Shown: piece after piece, positions 1-9,018 of the stretch | How the letters are laid out: the number at the start of each line of letters is the position of its first letter | Numbering within the stretch: the stretch's first letter is position 1 | DNA from: Agromyces sp. H66 | Lineage (GTDB): Bacteria > Actinomycetota > Actinomycetes > Actinomycetales > Microbacteriaceae | Direction of reading: 5' to 3' | Assembly: GCF_004959775.1 (NCBI RefSeq) | Contig: NZ_SJZG01000005.1 | Span: 248,001-312,000, forward strand | Length of the DNA stretch: 64,000 bases | Program-made: the position numbers and the translations under genes | The notes under the pieces: generated by a model | What the model was told of the DNA's origin: nothing | The model's database searches: none | Seen by the model: the letters and a program-made list of their open reading frames with translations, nothing else

Positions 1-1264
1 GAGTCTCGCGAGCGCGTCGGATCGCACCCGACACCTCGCGGGCGCAGCGTTCGTCGAGCACGCCGCGAGCGGTGTCGACCGTCAGGATGTTGACCTCGTC
101 AGGTGGCTGCACCCTGCCGGACCGGGTCACGCGGCTGACCGCCAGGGGCAGGTCGATGTCGAACGGCTCCCGACCGTAGAAGTCCCACCACGGCTGCTGC
201 CAGAACCAGGGGTCGTTCGCGTAGAACCGGAATCGATAACCGGGTGCGCCTTGGGGCAGCATCGCGATGCGCGAGAGGTACCCGGCGATCTCGATGCCGA
301 AGTCCTCGTTGAGCGGGCCCCAGGGCGAGTTCGGCGGCGGGCCGGTGATGATGCCGCGTTCGTACACCTCGAGCGCGGGCACGCCGTCGGCGCCGAGATC
401 GATGCCCGTCGAGTGGTTGGTGCCGCGCACCTCGATGGGGAACGCGCACTCGCGTGCGAGGTCGTCCCAGAACGCGAGCGCCGCCGACCGCAACCGCGGA
501 AGCCGCTCGGCGTGGAAGGCGTCGCCGTCGAAGGCGGCCCCGAGCTCCGACCATGGGAAGGCGCTGAAGCCGAATCCGTTCGAGAGCCAGAGCCCGTCGA
601 ACCCGATGGCCGTGAGGTACGCCTGCGCCTGACGCCCGAGGAAGGTGCCGAATGACGTGCCCTCGGGGATCCCGTCGGGGAATGCGGCGTAGTCGCGGCT
701 CTCGGCGGCGAGGGTCGCCGAGTGCTGCACCATGCGGATGACCGGGCCGATCCCGGCGTCCGAGCCGCTCGCGACGATCTCGGGATGCCGCCGGTACTTG
801 AACGCCGACGGCGCGAACTCGGGGCCGGGGTCGAACGTGGCCACGATGGTGGTCGGATGCCCCAGCCGCTCGCCCTCCTCGCGCAGCACTCGCACGATAC
901 GGCGGAGGTCCGCGTAGTCGAGCACCGGCGGATCCTCCCGATACGGGATGCCGACGCGATCGGCGGTCTTGACGTGCCCGTACGGGTCGGCATCGGTGTT
1001 GCAGAAGCCGATGAAGCGCGCCCAGTCCACCGGGTCGGCGTCGCGGCCCGCCCAGTCGAGCAACTCGCTTCCGTCGGCCACCCACAGCATCACCGACCAC
1101 GCGTCGGCATCGTCGAGGAGGACGTGCCACTGCCGGAACATCTCGCGCGCGACGGCACGGACGGATGCCTCGTCGAACGACGGGAACGGCTTGAGCGACA
1201 TCTCGAGTGTGACGCGTCGCAAGCGCGGGCGCACCTCGGATCCGGATGCCGCGACGGGAGGCAT
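1..1264 (-). CDS. Unrecognised protein, possibly carbohydrate-active (C-terminus outside window)
   Basis: The frame is open from an ATG at 1264 to the left edge, so about 421 residues are visible and the C-terminus is missing. I do not recognise the family. The chain is rich in Trp, Phe, Tyr and Asp, with stretches such as TLEMSLKPF (about residue 19), ATFDPGPEF (about 130) and PWFWQQPWWDFYGRE (about 350). That composition is common in TIM-barrel carbohydrate-active proteins, but no catalytic motif can be assigned. There is no signal peptide, so it is probably cytosolic. It starts 5 bp after the iclR stop and is probably co-transcribed with it, back to back with a sugar ABC operon. A role in processing the imported sugar is inference from context only. 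Confidence 0.75.
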   Translation of the reverse strand, partial: MPPVAASGSEVRPRLRRVTLEMSLKPFPSFDEASVRAVAREMFRQWHVLLDDADAWSVMLWVADGSELLDWAGRDADPVDWARFIGFCNTDADPYGHVKTADRVGIPYREDPPVLDYADLRRIVRVLREEGERLGHPTTIVATFDPGPEFAPSAFKYRRHPEIVASGSDAGIGPVIRMVQHSATLAAESRDYAAFPDGIPEGTSFGTFLGRQAQAYLTAIGFDGLWLSNGFGFSAFPWSELGAAFDGDAFHAERLPRLRSAALAFWDDLARECAFPIEVRGTNHSTGIDLGADGVPALEVYERGIITGPPPNSPWGPLNEDFGIEIAGYLSRIAMLPQGAPGYRFRFYANDPWFWQQPWWDFYGREPFDIDLPLAVSRVTRSGRVQPPDEVNILTVDTARGVLDERCAREVSGAIRRARET

Positions 1265-1269
1265 CGCGT

Positions 1270-2064
1270 TCACGAGACGGCCGTGGCCTCACCCAGCCGC
1301 ACGCCCAGCTGCTCCGCCGCGGACTGCAGCGCGGCACGGGCGCGTTCGACGTGCTCGTCGTCGAATCGGTGCACCGGACCGCTCACCGAGATCGAGGCCA
1401 CGACGTCGCCCTCGCGAGTGCGAACGGGCACCGCGACGCAACGGATGCCGAGGACGTATTCGCCGAGGTCCTCCGCGTAGCCGCGCTCGCGGATGGTGGC
1501 GAGCTCGGCCTCGAGGGCGTCCCGATCGGCGAGGGTCTGCGCGGTGAACTGTTCCAACGGCCCCGACGCATAGAGCTTCCTGATCTCGTCGCCGGACCGG
1601 CCGCTGAGCAACGCCTTGCCCAGGCCCGTGGCGTGGCACGGCAGCCTCGCGCCGATGCGCTGGTCGAACACGAGCGGGTGCGAACCCGGCACCTTGGCGA
1701 GGCAGACCTGGTCGGTGCCCGACAGCACCGCGAGCCGTACCGTCTCGTCGACCGCGTCACGCACCTCGGTGAGATAGGGGCGAGCTCGCTGGGTGAGGCT
1801 CTGCGCGAGGTCGTACGCCTGGCCTACCTCCCACGCCCGCAGGCCGAGCGACATCCGCAGCTCGTCGTCTCTCTCGACCCACCCGCGGTCGACGAGCACG
1901 CTCACCACGTGATGCACGCTGGACTTGGGCAGGCCCAGGCGAGAGGCGATCTCGGTGAGCGAGAGCGCCGACTCCGCATCGGCGAGCAGTTCGAGGATGC
2001 GCAGGGTGCGCAGGGCAGCGGGTGCGGCGGGACCCCGCGCGTCGAGCCGGTCAGACATCATCAT
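1270..2064 (-). CDS. IclR family transcriptional regulator
   Basis: This 264-residue protein has the IclR layout. An N-terminal winged helix (about residues 18-75, with SLTEIASRLGLPKSSVHHVV as the recognition region) is followed by an IclR effector-binding domain (about 90-255, including CHATGLGKALLSG). Family members bind small metabolites and repress or activate adjacent catabolic genes. Three ATG codons lie in tandem at the start and there is no good ribosome-binding site, so translation may be leaderless. It is divergent from the dehydrogenase and sugar-transport operon, which it very probably controls from the shared 201-bp gap. It is followed by the unrecognised protein after 5 bp. The ligand is unknown. 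Confidence 0.93.
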   Translation of the reverse strand: MMMSDRLDARGPAAPAALRTLRILELLADAESALSLTEIASRLGLPKSSVHHVVSVLVDRGWVERDDELRMSLGLRAWEVGQAYDLAQSLTQRARPYLTEVRDAVDETVRLAVLSGTDQVCLAKVPGSHPLVFDQRIGARLPCHATGLGKALLSGRSGDEIRKLYASGPLEQFTAQTLADRDALEAELATIRERGYAEDLGEYVLGIRCVAVPVRTREGDVVASISVSGPVHRFDDEHVERARAALQSAAEQLGVRLGEATAVS

Positions 2065-2067
2065 CCG

Positions 2068-2081
2068 TTCGAGATATCGAA
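2068..2081. promoter_or_regulatory. Candidate IclR operator beside the iclR start
   Basis: TTCGA-GATA-TCGAA is an inverted repeat four bases upstream of the iclR start codon. Its position would suit autorepression. Assignment to IclR is inference. Confidence 0.4.
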
Positions 2082-2221
2082 TAGTGGTTGCAGCGATGGA
2101 ACAGCGAGCACAGGCTAACCTCCCGCGCCCGCCCCTGTCCAGCCGACTCCGGTAGCGACCGGCGGTGCGTGAACCGCCGCTTGCAGCGGCACGCGACGCG
2201 CGCTACGCTCGGCGAAGTTCA

Positions 2222-2256
2222 TTCTGAGGAATTCCAGTTCCGAATTTGGAACAGAA
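2222..2256. promoter_or_regulatory. Candidate IclR operator upstream of the sugar operon
   Basis: GTTCC-GAATTT-GGAAC (2237-2252) is a perfect 5-bp-arm inverted repeat. It is flanked by GGAATTCC (2228-2235) and by outer arms TTCTG (2222-2226) and CAGAA (2252-2256). The cluster ends just before the ribosome-binding site of the dehydrogenase. Inverted repeats with GGAAC-type arms are known for several IclR-family regulators, so this is the best candidate site for the divergent regulator. Confidence 0.5.
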
Positions 2257-2265
2257 GGAGAGTCG

Positions 2266-3360
2266 ATGACGACGCCGATGACCGGCAGGCGGCCGAGCAT
2301 ATCCCCCGCGGCCGACCCGTCGCCGACGGCGATGCGAGCGCTGGTGCTCGCCGAGTTCCGTCGGATGACGGTGGAGCAACGTCCCACCCCCGAGCCGGGG
2401 CCGGGCGACGTGCGCCTCCGAATCGTGGCCACCGGCATCTGCGGCTCCGACGTGCACGGGTTCACCGGAGAGAACGGTCGCCGCAGCCCGGGTCAGGTGA
2501 TGGGGCACGAGGCGGCCGGCATCGTGGACGCCCTGGGCGCCGGGGTCGAGTCGCCGGCGGTCGGTACGACCGTCGTCGTGCACCCCACCATCTCCTGCGG
2601 GCGATGCCGCAGCTGCCGGATGGGGCACGACCACCTCTGCGCCGAGCGCAGCGTCATCGGCGTCGATCCTGATCGATCGAGCACCTTCGCCGACTACCTC
2701 GTCATTCCGGCCGCGAACGCGGTGCCGTTCGCGGGCTCGCCGGACCACGGCGCGGTCGTGGAGCCGCTCGCGGTCGGGTGGCATGCGGTCAACCGCGGCC
2801 GGCTCGAACCCGGCGAGAACGTCGTCGTCATCGGGGGCGGCCCCATCGGGCAGGCCGTGGCGCTCGCCGCCGCACGGCGCGGGGCGGCGCGGGTCACCGT
2901 GACCGAGCCCGTGGCCACCCGGCGAGCGCTGGTGGCGCGGCTCGGCGCCGAAGCGATCGATCCCGATGACGCGGCAGCCTTCCACGCGCTGCCCGGCGCG
3001 GACCTCGTGGTCGACGCCGTCGGCGACGACCGCTCGTTGCGCGCCGCCCTCGAGCTCGCCGTGCCCGGTGGTCGCTGCGTGCTCGTCGGCATGGCGTCGC
3101 CCCGCCTCGAGGTGGCGGCCTACGACATCTCGACCCAGGAACGCGCGGTGGTCGGTGCGTTCTGCTACACCGCCGAGGAGTTCGCGGAGACCGCCCGGTG
3201 GGCGGCATCCGCGCCCGACCTCGTCGACCCGCTCGTCTCGGCGACGATTCCGCTGGAGGAGGCGCCGGCGATGTTCGGGCGCCTCGCCGACGGGGCTCCC
3301 GTGGCGGGCAAGGTGCTCATCGGCATGACCCGGGGCGCGGCATCCGCCGTGACTCGCTGA
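2266..3360 (+). CDS. Zinc-dependent alcohol/polyol dehydrogenase (MDR superfamily)
   Basis: This is a 364-residue medium-chain dehydrogenase. Catalytic zinc ligands are visible as C59 (TGICGSDVHG), H81-E82 (GHE) and E166 (VEPLAV). The structural zinc loop carries C111, C114, C117 and C125. The Rossmann loop GGGPIG sits at about 190-195. The family oxidises alcohols, polyols or sugar alcohols with NAD(P). The start is fixed by GAAGGAG ending 6 nt before the ATG. A second ATG at residue 23, where the conserved fold begins, is possible but lacks such a site. It is the first gene of the IclR-flanked operon, with the sugar-binding protein 32 bp downstream, so it probably acts on the imported sugar or polyol. 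Confidence 0.93.
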   Translation: MTTPMTGRRPSISPAADPSPTAMRALVLAEFRRMTVEQRPTPEPGPGDVRLRIVATGICGSDVHGFTGENGRRSPGQVMGHEAAGIVDALGAGVESPAVGTTVVVHPTISCGRCRSCRMGHDHLCAERSVIGVDPDRSSTFADYLVIPAANAVPFAGSPDHGAVVEPLAVGWHAVNRGRLEPGENVVVIGGGPIGQAVALAAARRGAARVTVTEPVATRRALVARLGAEAIDPDDAAAFHALPGADLVVDAVGDDRSLRAALELAVPGGRCVLVGMASPRLEVAAYDISTQERAVVGAFCYTAEEFAETARWAASAPDLVDPLVSATIPLEEAPAMFGRLADGAPVAGKVLIGMTRGAASAVTR

Positions 3361-3392
3361 TCCGCAATCACACCAGTCCAATGGAGGACACC

Positions 3393-4679
3393 ATGTCACA
3401 CCGAACCCTCATCCGCCTCGCGGCCGTCGCCACGGCGGCGACGCTCGCCGCCTCCTTGGCGGCGTGCGCGTCCGGCGATGCCGCCGCCGGCGACGACCCG
3501 GGGTCGCTCGGCGGCACGCTCACGCTGGCGACGTCGAGTGAGGCCGGCATCTCGCCGCTGCTGCCCGACTTCGAGTCCGACACCGGGGTCGAGGTCGAGA
3601 CGACCTTCGCGGAGGCAGGCGCGCTCGGGGAGCAACTCACGATCCAGCTGAACGCGGGCACCGCACCCGACCTCTTCCGATCGGCCCCCGGTCGGGCGGC
3701 GCCGTCGGCGGTGCTGAACCTCGTCGACGCCGGCAAGCTCCTCGACCTCTCCGGACAGCCGTGGGCCGAGCACGTGCCATCGGCATTCGCTCCCCTCCAG
3801 GAGGCCGACGGCAAGCTCTACGCGTACCCGACCTTCGGCCAGGCGATCCTCGCCTTCTACAACGTCGCCGCATTCGATAAGGCGGGCGTCGAGCCCCCCA
3901 CCACGTGGAGCGAGCTCATCGACGTGCTCGACGCGCTGAAGGCCGCCGGCGTCACCCCGCTCTCGTTCGGGTTCGCCGACAACTACGTCACCCAGTTCCC
4001 GACGTACGCGCTCGCGTCCTCGCTCGTCAACGGACTCGAGCCCGACTTCTACGACGAGCTCGCTTCCGGCGAGACCTCCTTCGCCGAGTCCGACGGCTGG
4101 CGTGAGACCTTCGAGAAGCTGTTCTCCCTGATCGACGACGGCTACACGAACGCCGACCCGCTCGGCACGCCCGGCGACCCCGCGATGCAGGCCGTCGGCA
4201 CCGGCGAGGCGGCGATCGTCATCATGCCGTCCGGCGCTGCGCCCACGCTCGTGGGCTTCGTGCCCGACGGATGGGACGGCCTCGGCGTCTTCGCGCTGCC
4301 CGCGACCGACGACCCGAGCGAGACGTTCATCCCGTTCAGCCCCGACTACCTCGTCGTGAACGCGGACGCGAAGAACCGCGATGCCGCGCTCGCCTTCCTC
4401 GAGCACATCTCGGACCCCGACCGCGCGTCGGAGCTCGCCGAGGCGCAGGGCGCCATCCCGGCGCTGAAGAACGCCACGCCGATCGACAACCCGGTGAACG
4501 AGTCGATCCGGAGTTACCTGCAGGAGGAGCACACGTCGCCGTTCCAGAACCACATCTGGCCGGGCGGCCAGCTCGCGGCGGCGATGATGGCCGGCATCCA
4601 GCAGGTCATCCAAGGCGAGAAGGACGTCGACGGACTGCTGGCCGACATGGACGCGGCGTACGCGGAGATCACGGGATGA
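3393..4679 (+). CDS. Sugar ABC transporter substrate-binding lipoprotein (SBP family 1)
   Basis: This is a 428-residue secreted solute-binding protein. It begins with a signal peptide and lipobox (SLAAC, acylated Cys25), then shows the bacterial extracellular solute-binding protein family 1 pattern (TPDLFRSAPGR, ATFAEAG-type hinge segments, and an NxIWPGGQLAAAMMAG-like C-terminal segment). It would sit on the outer face of the membrane and deliver a sugar to the two permeases that follow. GGAGG lies 5 nt before the chosen ATG. An in-frame ATG 12 nt earlier precedes that site and is less likely. The stop overlaps the next start by ATGA. Confidence 0.93.
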   Translation: MSHRTLIRLAAVATAATLAASLAACASGDAAAGDDPGSLGGTLTLATSSEAGISPLLPDFESDTGVEVETTFAEAGALGEQLTIQLNAGTAPDLFRSAPGRAAPSAVLNLVDAGKLLDLSGQPWAEHVPSAFAPLQEADGKLYAYPTFGQAILAFYNVAAFDKAGVEPPTTWSELIDVLDALKAAGVTPLSFGFADNYVTQFPTYALASSLVNGLEPDFYDELASGETSFAESDGWRETFEKLFSLIDDGYTNADPLGTPGDPAMQAVGTGEAAIVIMPSGAAPTLVGFVPDGWDGLGVFALPATDDPSETFIPFSPDYLVVNADAKNRDAALAFLEHISDPDRASELAEAQGAIPALKNATPIDNPVNESIRSYLQEEHTSPFQNHIWPGGQLAAAMMAGIQQVIQGEKDVDGLLADMDAAYAEITG

Positions 4680-5611
4680 CCGCGGTGCTGTCGCGGGGCC
4701 GGTCGGACGCCCCGGTGCGGTCCGTGCCGGGGCGGCCGGCTCCGCGGCGGCGCCCGACCGTCGCACCGACGTGGTTCCTGCTGCCGGCCCTGGTCGTCTA
4801 CGCCCTCGTCGTGCTGTACCCCAGCCTCGCAGGCAGCGTGCTGGCGTTCACCGATCGCAGCGGGTTCGATCCCGGTGAGTGGGTGGGCCTGGCGAACTTC
4901 GAGAAGCTCCTCCGCGACGACGCGGCGCGGGCTGCCCTGACGAACACCGTCGCCGTCGCCGTCGTGATCACGGTCGTGCAGACCACGCTGGGACTCCTGC
5001 TCGCGCTCGCGCTCAATTCCGCGATCCGGGCGCGGAACCTCATGCGCACGCTCTTCTTCGCGCCGATGATGCTCTCGCCGATCATCGTCGGCCTGCTCTG
5101 GCAGTACATCTACACGCCAGGCGGGCCGCTCGACTCGACGCTCGAGGGACTCGGCCTCGGATTCCTCACCCGCAGTTGGCTCGGTTCGGATGGTGCGCTC
5201 TGGGCCATCGTCGCGAGCATCATCTGGCACCACGTCGGCATCGTCATGGCCATCTACCTCGCGGGGCTGCAGAGCATCCCTCCGGAATTGACCGAGGCCG
5301 CCCAGGTCGACGGGGCCGGTGCGGTGCGCCGGTTCTGGTACGTCACGAGGCCGCTCCTCGGCCAATCCACGACGATCGTGATCGCGCTCACCCTCACGGC
5401 ATCGTTCAAGCTGTTCGACCAGATGTTCGTGATGACCGGCGGCGGGCCAGGGGTGTCGACCCAGACGCTGTCGCTCGTCATGTACCAGCAGGCGTTCGTC
5501 TACGGCGAGTACGGCTACGGCACCGCGATCGCGCTCGTGCTCACGATGATCGTCGCCGCCGTCGTGTTCGTGCAGCTTTCGATCACCCGCCGAGGGGAGC
5601 ACCAGGTATGA
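4676..5611 (+). CDS. Sugar ABC transporter permease (MalF/UgpA type)
   Basis: This is a 311-residue, six-helix inner-membrane permease of the carbohydrate-uptake CUT1 class. The EAA loop that contacts the ATPase is seen as EAAQVDGAGAVRRFW at about residue 207. The N-terminus is a basic, proline-rich cytoplasmic segment. The start codon overlaps the binding-protein stop (ATGA), indicating translational coupling, and its own stop overlaps the next permease in the same way. No ATP-binding subunit is encoded in the operon. CUT1 systems in actinobacteria often use a shared MsiK-like ATPase encoded elsewhere. Confidence 0.93.
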   Translation: MTAVLSRGRSDAPVRSVPGRPAPRRRPTVAPTWFLLPALVVYALVVLYPSLAGSVLAFTDRSGFDPGEWVGLANFEKLLRDDAARAALTNTVAVAVVITVVQTTLGLLLALALNSAIRARNLMRTLFFAPMMLSPIIVGLLWQYIYTPGGPLDSTLEGLGLGFLTRSWLGSDGALWAIVASIIWHHVGIVMAIYLAGLQSIPPELTEAAQVDGAGAVRRFWYVTRPLLGQSTTIVIALTLTASFKLFDQMFVMTGGGPGVSTQTLSLVMYQQAFVYGEYGYGTAIALVLTMIVAAVVFVQLSITRRGEHQV

Positions 5612-6504
5612 CCGCCGTGCCCGACACGTCCATCGCACCGGCAGCGGCCGACCGCGACCCCCGCCGACCGCGGCGCCCGCGGCTCCGCAACGGATACGGG
5701 CGCCCCGTGCTGGAACTGGTGATGGTGGCCCTCACCGTCGTCTACCTCTTCCCGCTGTACATCCTCGTGGTCACGTCGTTCAAGCGCCCGGTCGACGTCG
5801 CCGGAAACCCCGTCGCACCGCCCCCAGACCTGTACCTCGGCAACTACGAGACCGCGTGGTTCGGCGCCGACCTCGGCCGAGCCATGGTGAACAGCGTGGT
5901 GATCACGTCGCTGAGCATTCTCGGCGCCGTGGTCATCGGCGCCATGGCCGCCTACGCCATCGTGCGCGGAAGCCGACGTTGGAGCACGCCGACGTTGATG
6001 CTCTTCCTGCTCGGCCTGATGATCCCGGCGCAGCTCGGCATGGTGCCCCTCTACATGCTGATGCGCGACCTGGGCCTGCTGCAGACCTACTGGTCGGTCA
6101 TCATAGTCAACACGGGCGCACTGATGCCGATGACGGTGTTCCTCTACGCGGGATTCCTGCGCACGCAGTCACCGGCGTACGAGGAGGCCGCTCGCATCGA
6201 CGGCGCCACCTGGTGGCAGACGTTCTGGCGAGTCGTGTTCCCGCTGCTGCGCCCCGTGACCGGCACGGTCGTCATCATCAACGCGATCAACGTCTGGAAC
6301 GACTTCCTGACGCCGCTGCTGTACCTCTCGGGTTCGTCGAGTCGCACACTGCCGGTTGCCGTGTTCTCGTTCCGCGGCGAGTACGCGAGCGAATGGGGCA
6401 TCATCTTCGCCGGGCTCGTGATCGCCGCCCTGCCGGTGCTCATCGTGTACTTCTTCCTGCAGCGGCACATCATCCAGGGCTTCGGCGGCGGGCTGAAGGG
6501 CTGA
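5608..6504 (+). CDS. Sugar ABC transporter permease (MalG type)
   Basis: This is a 298-residue partner permease with six predicted helices. Its EAA loop is EEAARIDGATWWQTFWR at about residue 191, and it has the usual C-terminal LQRHIIQGFGGGLKG ending of MalG-like proteins. Together with the preceding permease it forms the translocation channel for the lipoprotein-delivered sugar. Start and stop both overlap their neighbours (ATGA upstream, TGATG downstream), so the four genes from the binding protein to the hydrolase are tightly coupled. Confidence 0.93.
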   Translation: MTAVPDTSIAPAAADRDPRRPRRPRLRNGYGRPVLELVMVALTVVYLFPLYILVVTSFKRPVDVAGNPVAPPPDLYLGNYETAWFGADLGRAMVNSVVITSLSILGAVVIGAMAAYAIVRGSRRWSTPTLMLFLLGLMIPAQLGMVPLYMLMRDLGLLQTYWSVIIVNTGALMPMTVFLYAGFLRTQSPAYEEAARIDGATWWQTFWRVVFPLLRPVTGTVVIINAINVWNDFLTPLLYLSGSSSRTLPVAVFSFRGEYASEWGIIFAGLVIAALPVLIVYFFLQRHIIQGFGGGLKG

Positions 6505-7673
6505 TGCGACCGGTCGCCGACAACCCGCACCGACTCGTCCGGGTCGGCTCTGGTGGCAACGCGGTCGAGGTCGAGGGTCCGTTGAGCACCCGACGGGTGC
6601 ATCGGGTGCGAGCGGATGTCGCGGCGCCGCGCCTGTACTTCGCGAACCGCGTGAACGAACTCGGGCGGTCTCGGCCGGGCACCGCCGAGCTCACGATCGG
6701 CGTCGAGGTGACCGTTCCGGTGGAAGCCGTGCTGGACGGCGCAGTCGGCCCGCGCCCGGACGCGAACACCGCGCGGCTTCCCGTGACGTTCGCCGGCCGT
6801 GCATCGATCCGTCTCGGGCCCGGCGCCGCCGGGTGGTCGGATCCCCTCCCCGTGCGACTTCGCGCCGGCGACACGATCTCGACCGTCACGGTGGTGTCGG
6901 CCGAGCACGGACCCGTCCCGCTCGGGTCGGCCTCGGACTCCCGAGCCCACGAGGGCGTCGTGCGGGGCGACGCCCGCGGCTCGGCGTTCCCGCCGTCGAC
7001 CGGCTATGGGTACTCGCCCTGGCTCATCGCGGGTGAGCCGGATGCCTCGCACGCGCCGTTCCTCGTCATCATCGGCGACTCGAATGCCGTCGGATACGGC
7101 GACCGGCGCGGCACCGCCGACCACTTCGGCTGGGTCGCCCGCGGCCTCGAGCCGTGGTGCGATGTCGTGAACCTGGCGGTGAGCGGCGCGGTCACCGCGT
7201 GCGGCATCGCATTCGACCTCCCCGGCGGCTTCCGGCCGGAGGTCGCGATCGTCGCGCTCGGCACGAACGACCTGCAGGGCGGTGCGGATGCCTCCGCACT
7301 GCGCGAGCGGCTCGGGACCGCGTGGCGACGTGCCCTCGATCTCGCCGGCGAGGTCGTCGCCGCGACGATTCCGCCGTTGACCGCGAGCCGTGACGGCTGG
7401 TCGACCCTCGGCGGCCAGGTGCCCGTCGCCTCGCCATCCGCGCGCCCGGACGTGAACGACTGGATCCGCTCCCGCCCCGCGCCGCTCAGCGGACTGATCG
7501 ACCTGGCGGCGGCGGTGGAAGGACCCGGCGGCAGATGGCTCGACGGGATGACCGCCGATGGCGTGCACGCGTCGCCCACCGGCCATGCCGCAATGGCCGA
7601 GGCGGCCCTCGCCTGGCTCCGCGCCCGGCCTCACTCACGCACGCCGTCGCGCCCCGCTCGCTCACCCGCCTGA
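6504..7673 (+). CDS. SGNH/GDSL hydrolase with N-terminal beta-rich domain
   Basis: This 389-residue protein has a C-terminal SGNH hydrolase domain. Block I is GDSN (about residue 191), block III is GTND (about 253) and the catalytic DGVH is at about 352. SGNH enzymes are esterases or lipases and frequently deacetylate carbohydrates. The first 160 or so residues look beta-rich and may bind substrate. There is no signal peptide, so it is likely cytosolic. It is the last gene of the sugar-uptake operon, joined by a TGATG overlap. A role in removing acyl groups from the imported sugar is inferred from this linkage. Its 3' end overlaps a convergent small gene by 43 bp. Confidence 0.9.
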   Translation: MRPVADNPHRLVRVGSGGNAVEVEGPLSTRRVHRVRADVAAPRLYFANRVNELGRSRPGTAELTIGVEVTVPVEAVLDGAVGPRPDANTARLPVTFAGRASIRLGPGAAGWSDPLPVRLRAGDTISTVTVVSAEHGPVPLGSASDSRAHEGVVRGDARGSAFPPSTGYGYSPWLIAGEPDASHAPFLVIIGDSNAVGYGDRRGTADHFGWVARGLEPWCDVVNLAVSGAVTACGIAFDLPGGFRPEVAIVALGTNDLQGGADASALRERLGTAWRRALDLAGEVVAATIPPLTASRDGWSTLGGQVPVASPSARPDVNDWIRSRPAPLSGLIDLAAAVEGPGGRWLDGMTADGVHASPTGHAAMAEAALAWLRARPHSRTPSRPARSPA

Positions 7674-7870
7674 AGGACCGCCGCGATCGCGAGCAGGCCG
7701 GCTCCCAGCACCACGGCGCACCCGCCGGCGACCACGATCGTCGTCGAGGTCGTCACCGCGGCCTCGGCGCCCGAGAAGGCCGTCGCGAACGACCGCGTCG
7801 CCCACCCCACCATCAGCGCCGCCAGTCCGCCGATCAGCGCGCCGACCCCGACGCTCCCCGTGATCCCCAT
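7631..7870 (-). CDS. Small two-helix membrane protein
   Basis: This 79-residue protein has two predicted transmembrane segments (about 5-25 and 45-65) and a charged tail. No family is recognised. The start is supported by AGGAGG ending 6 nt before the ATG, one of the best Shine-Dalgarno matches in the window. It lies 59 bp beyond the WYL regulator stop in the same direction and overlaps the convergent SGNH gene at the 3' ends. Confidence 0.7.
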   Translation of the reverse strand: MGITGSVGVGALIGGLAALMVGWATRSFATAFSGAEAAVTTSTTIVVAGGCAVVLGAGLLAIAAVLQAGERAGRDGVRE

Positions 7871-7929
7871 TCGACACCTCCTGAACAGGGATGTCCGGCA
7901 GGGCGGCGATGGTCTCAACATCGGCGGCG

Positions 7930-8958
7930 TCAGTCCCGCCCGCCCACAGCCGGACCGCGGCCCGCCGCTGCCGCGAACCGCTCCGCCTGCTCGGCGAGGA
8001 ACTCGAGCACCTCGGGCGGCCCTTCGACGCGATAGCGGGTGCCTCGGGGCACCCACATGAGTGCCATCGCGAGAATCTCGATGTAGTCGGCCTCGAGCGG
8101 CCACACCGAGCGCGACGGCCCATCGGCGACGACGTCGCGCCCGTACCGGCCGAGATGCTCGACGAGTTCCTCGCGAGGCATCTCGACGATCACACGGGCC
8201 GTCACGCTGCGGTCGCGATGCCGCAGCGCCCGCTCGACGCGTTCGCGGGCCTCGTCGTCGGTGAGCGGCTTCGGCTCGAAGCGCACCCGGGTCGGGAAGA
8301 GATCGGCCATCCGGTCGAGGCGGAACGTGCGCCAGTCGTCGCGCTGCCGGTCCCATGCGAGCAGGTACCAGCGCCGCGCGACGGGCACGAGCCGGTACGG
8401 CTCGACGACGCGTGCCGACGTCTGGCCCGAGGCATCCGTGTAGCCGAAGCGCAGCCGCTCGGCGTCGCGGCAGGCCAGCGCGAGCGCGCCGAGCAGTTCG
8501 GTGTCGATCTCGGGCGTGGGCCGACCGACCGTGCCGTCACGACCGGATGCCCCGCCACCAGGCCCGACCCCGGGCGTCGCGTGCGAGGCCAGCGCGTCGA
8601 TGCGACGCCGCAGCGGGGCCGGCAGCACCTGCTCGATCTTCGCGAGCGCGCTGAGCGTCGTGTGCTCGGCCCCCCGGAGTCCCGCCGTCGCCTGCGAGCG
8701 CAGCCCGACCGCGATCGCGACGCCTTCGTCGTCGGTGAGGAGGAGCGGCGGCAGGCCCGTGCCCGCCTCGAGGCGGTATCCGCCCGCGCTCCCGCGCATC
8801 GACTCGATGCCGTAGCCGAGCTCGCGGAGGCGCTCGACGTCGCGGCGCAGGGTGCGCTCGCTGACGCCGAGCCGGTCGACGAGTTCGCGCGCCGACCAAT
8901 GACGGTGGCTCTGCAGCAGGGAGAGGAGTTCGAGGGTCCTCGAGGTGGTGGCGGCCAT
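7930..8958 (-). CDS. YafY-type HTH-WYL transcriptional regulator
   Basis: This 342-residue regulator has an N-terminal HTH_11 winged helix (about residues 7-60, SARELVDRLGVSERTLRRDV), a WYL domain (about 155-235, with RRWYLLAWD) and a C-terminal WCX extension (about 255-330). WYL proteins sense ligands, often nucleic acid or nucleotide-like. It is divergent from the DrrAB-like exporter, with 60 bp between the start codons, a common arrangement for local control. A near-consensus -10 (GATACT) ends 6 nt before its ATG, so the mRNA may be leaderless. Confidence 0.9.
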   Translation of the reverse strand: MAATTSRTLELLSLLQSHRHWSARELVDRLGVSERTLRRDVERLRELGYGIESMRGSAGGYRLEAGTGLPPLLLTDDEGVAIAVGLRSQATAGLRGAEHTTLSALAKIEQVLPAPLRRRIDALASHATPGVGPGGGASGRDGTVGRPTPEIDTELLGALALACRDAERLRFGYTDASGQTSARVVEPYRLVPVARRWYLLAWDRQRDDWRTFRLDRMADLFPTRVRFEPKPLTDDEARERVERALRHRDRSVTARVIVEMPREELVEHLGRYGRDVVADGPSRSVWPLEADYIEILAMALMWVPRGTRYRVEGPPEVLEFLAEQAERFAAAAGRGPAVGGRD

Positions 8959-9018
8959 GTCTCAAGTATCTCGTTCATCCGGACAGGAAGTGACCGGATG
9001 CCTCGGAAGACTGGCGAC

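Noticed and set aside
3396..4766. A 456-codon minus-strand open frame opposite the sugar-binding protein
   Set aside because: Its composition is Arg/Glu/Gly-rich with no domain, and it is antisense to a clear signal-peptide lipoprotein. High GC produces such long shadow frames throughout the window.
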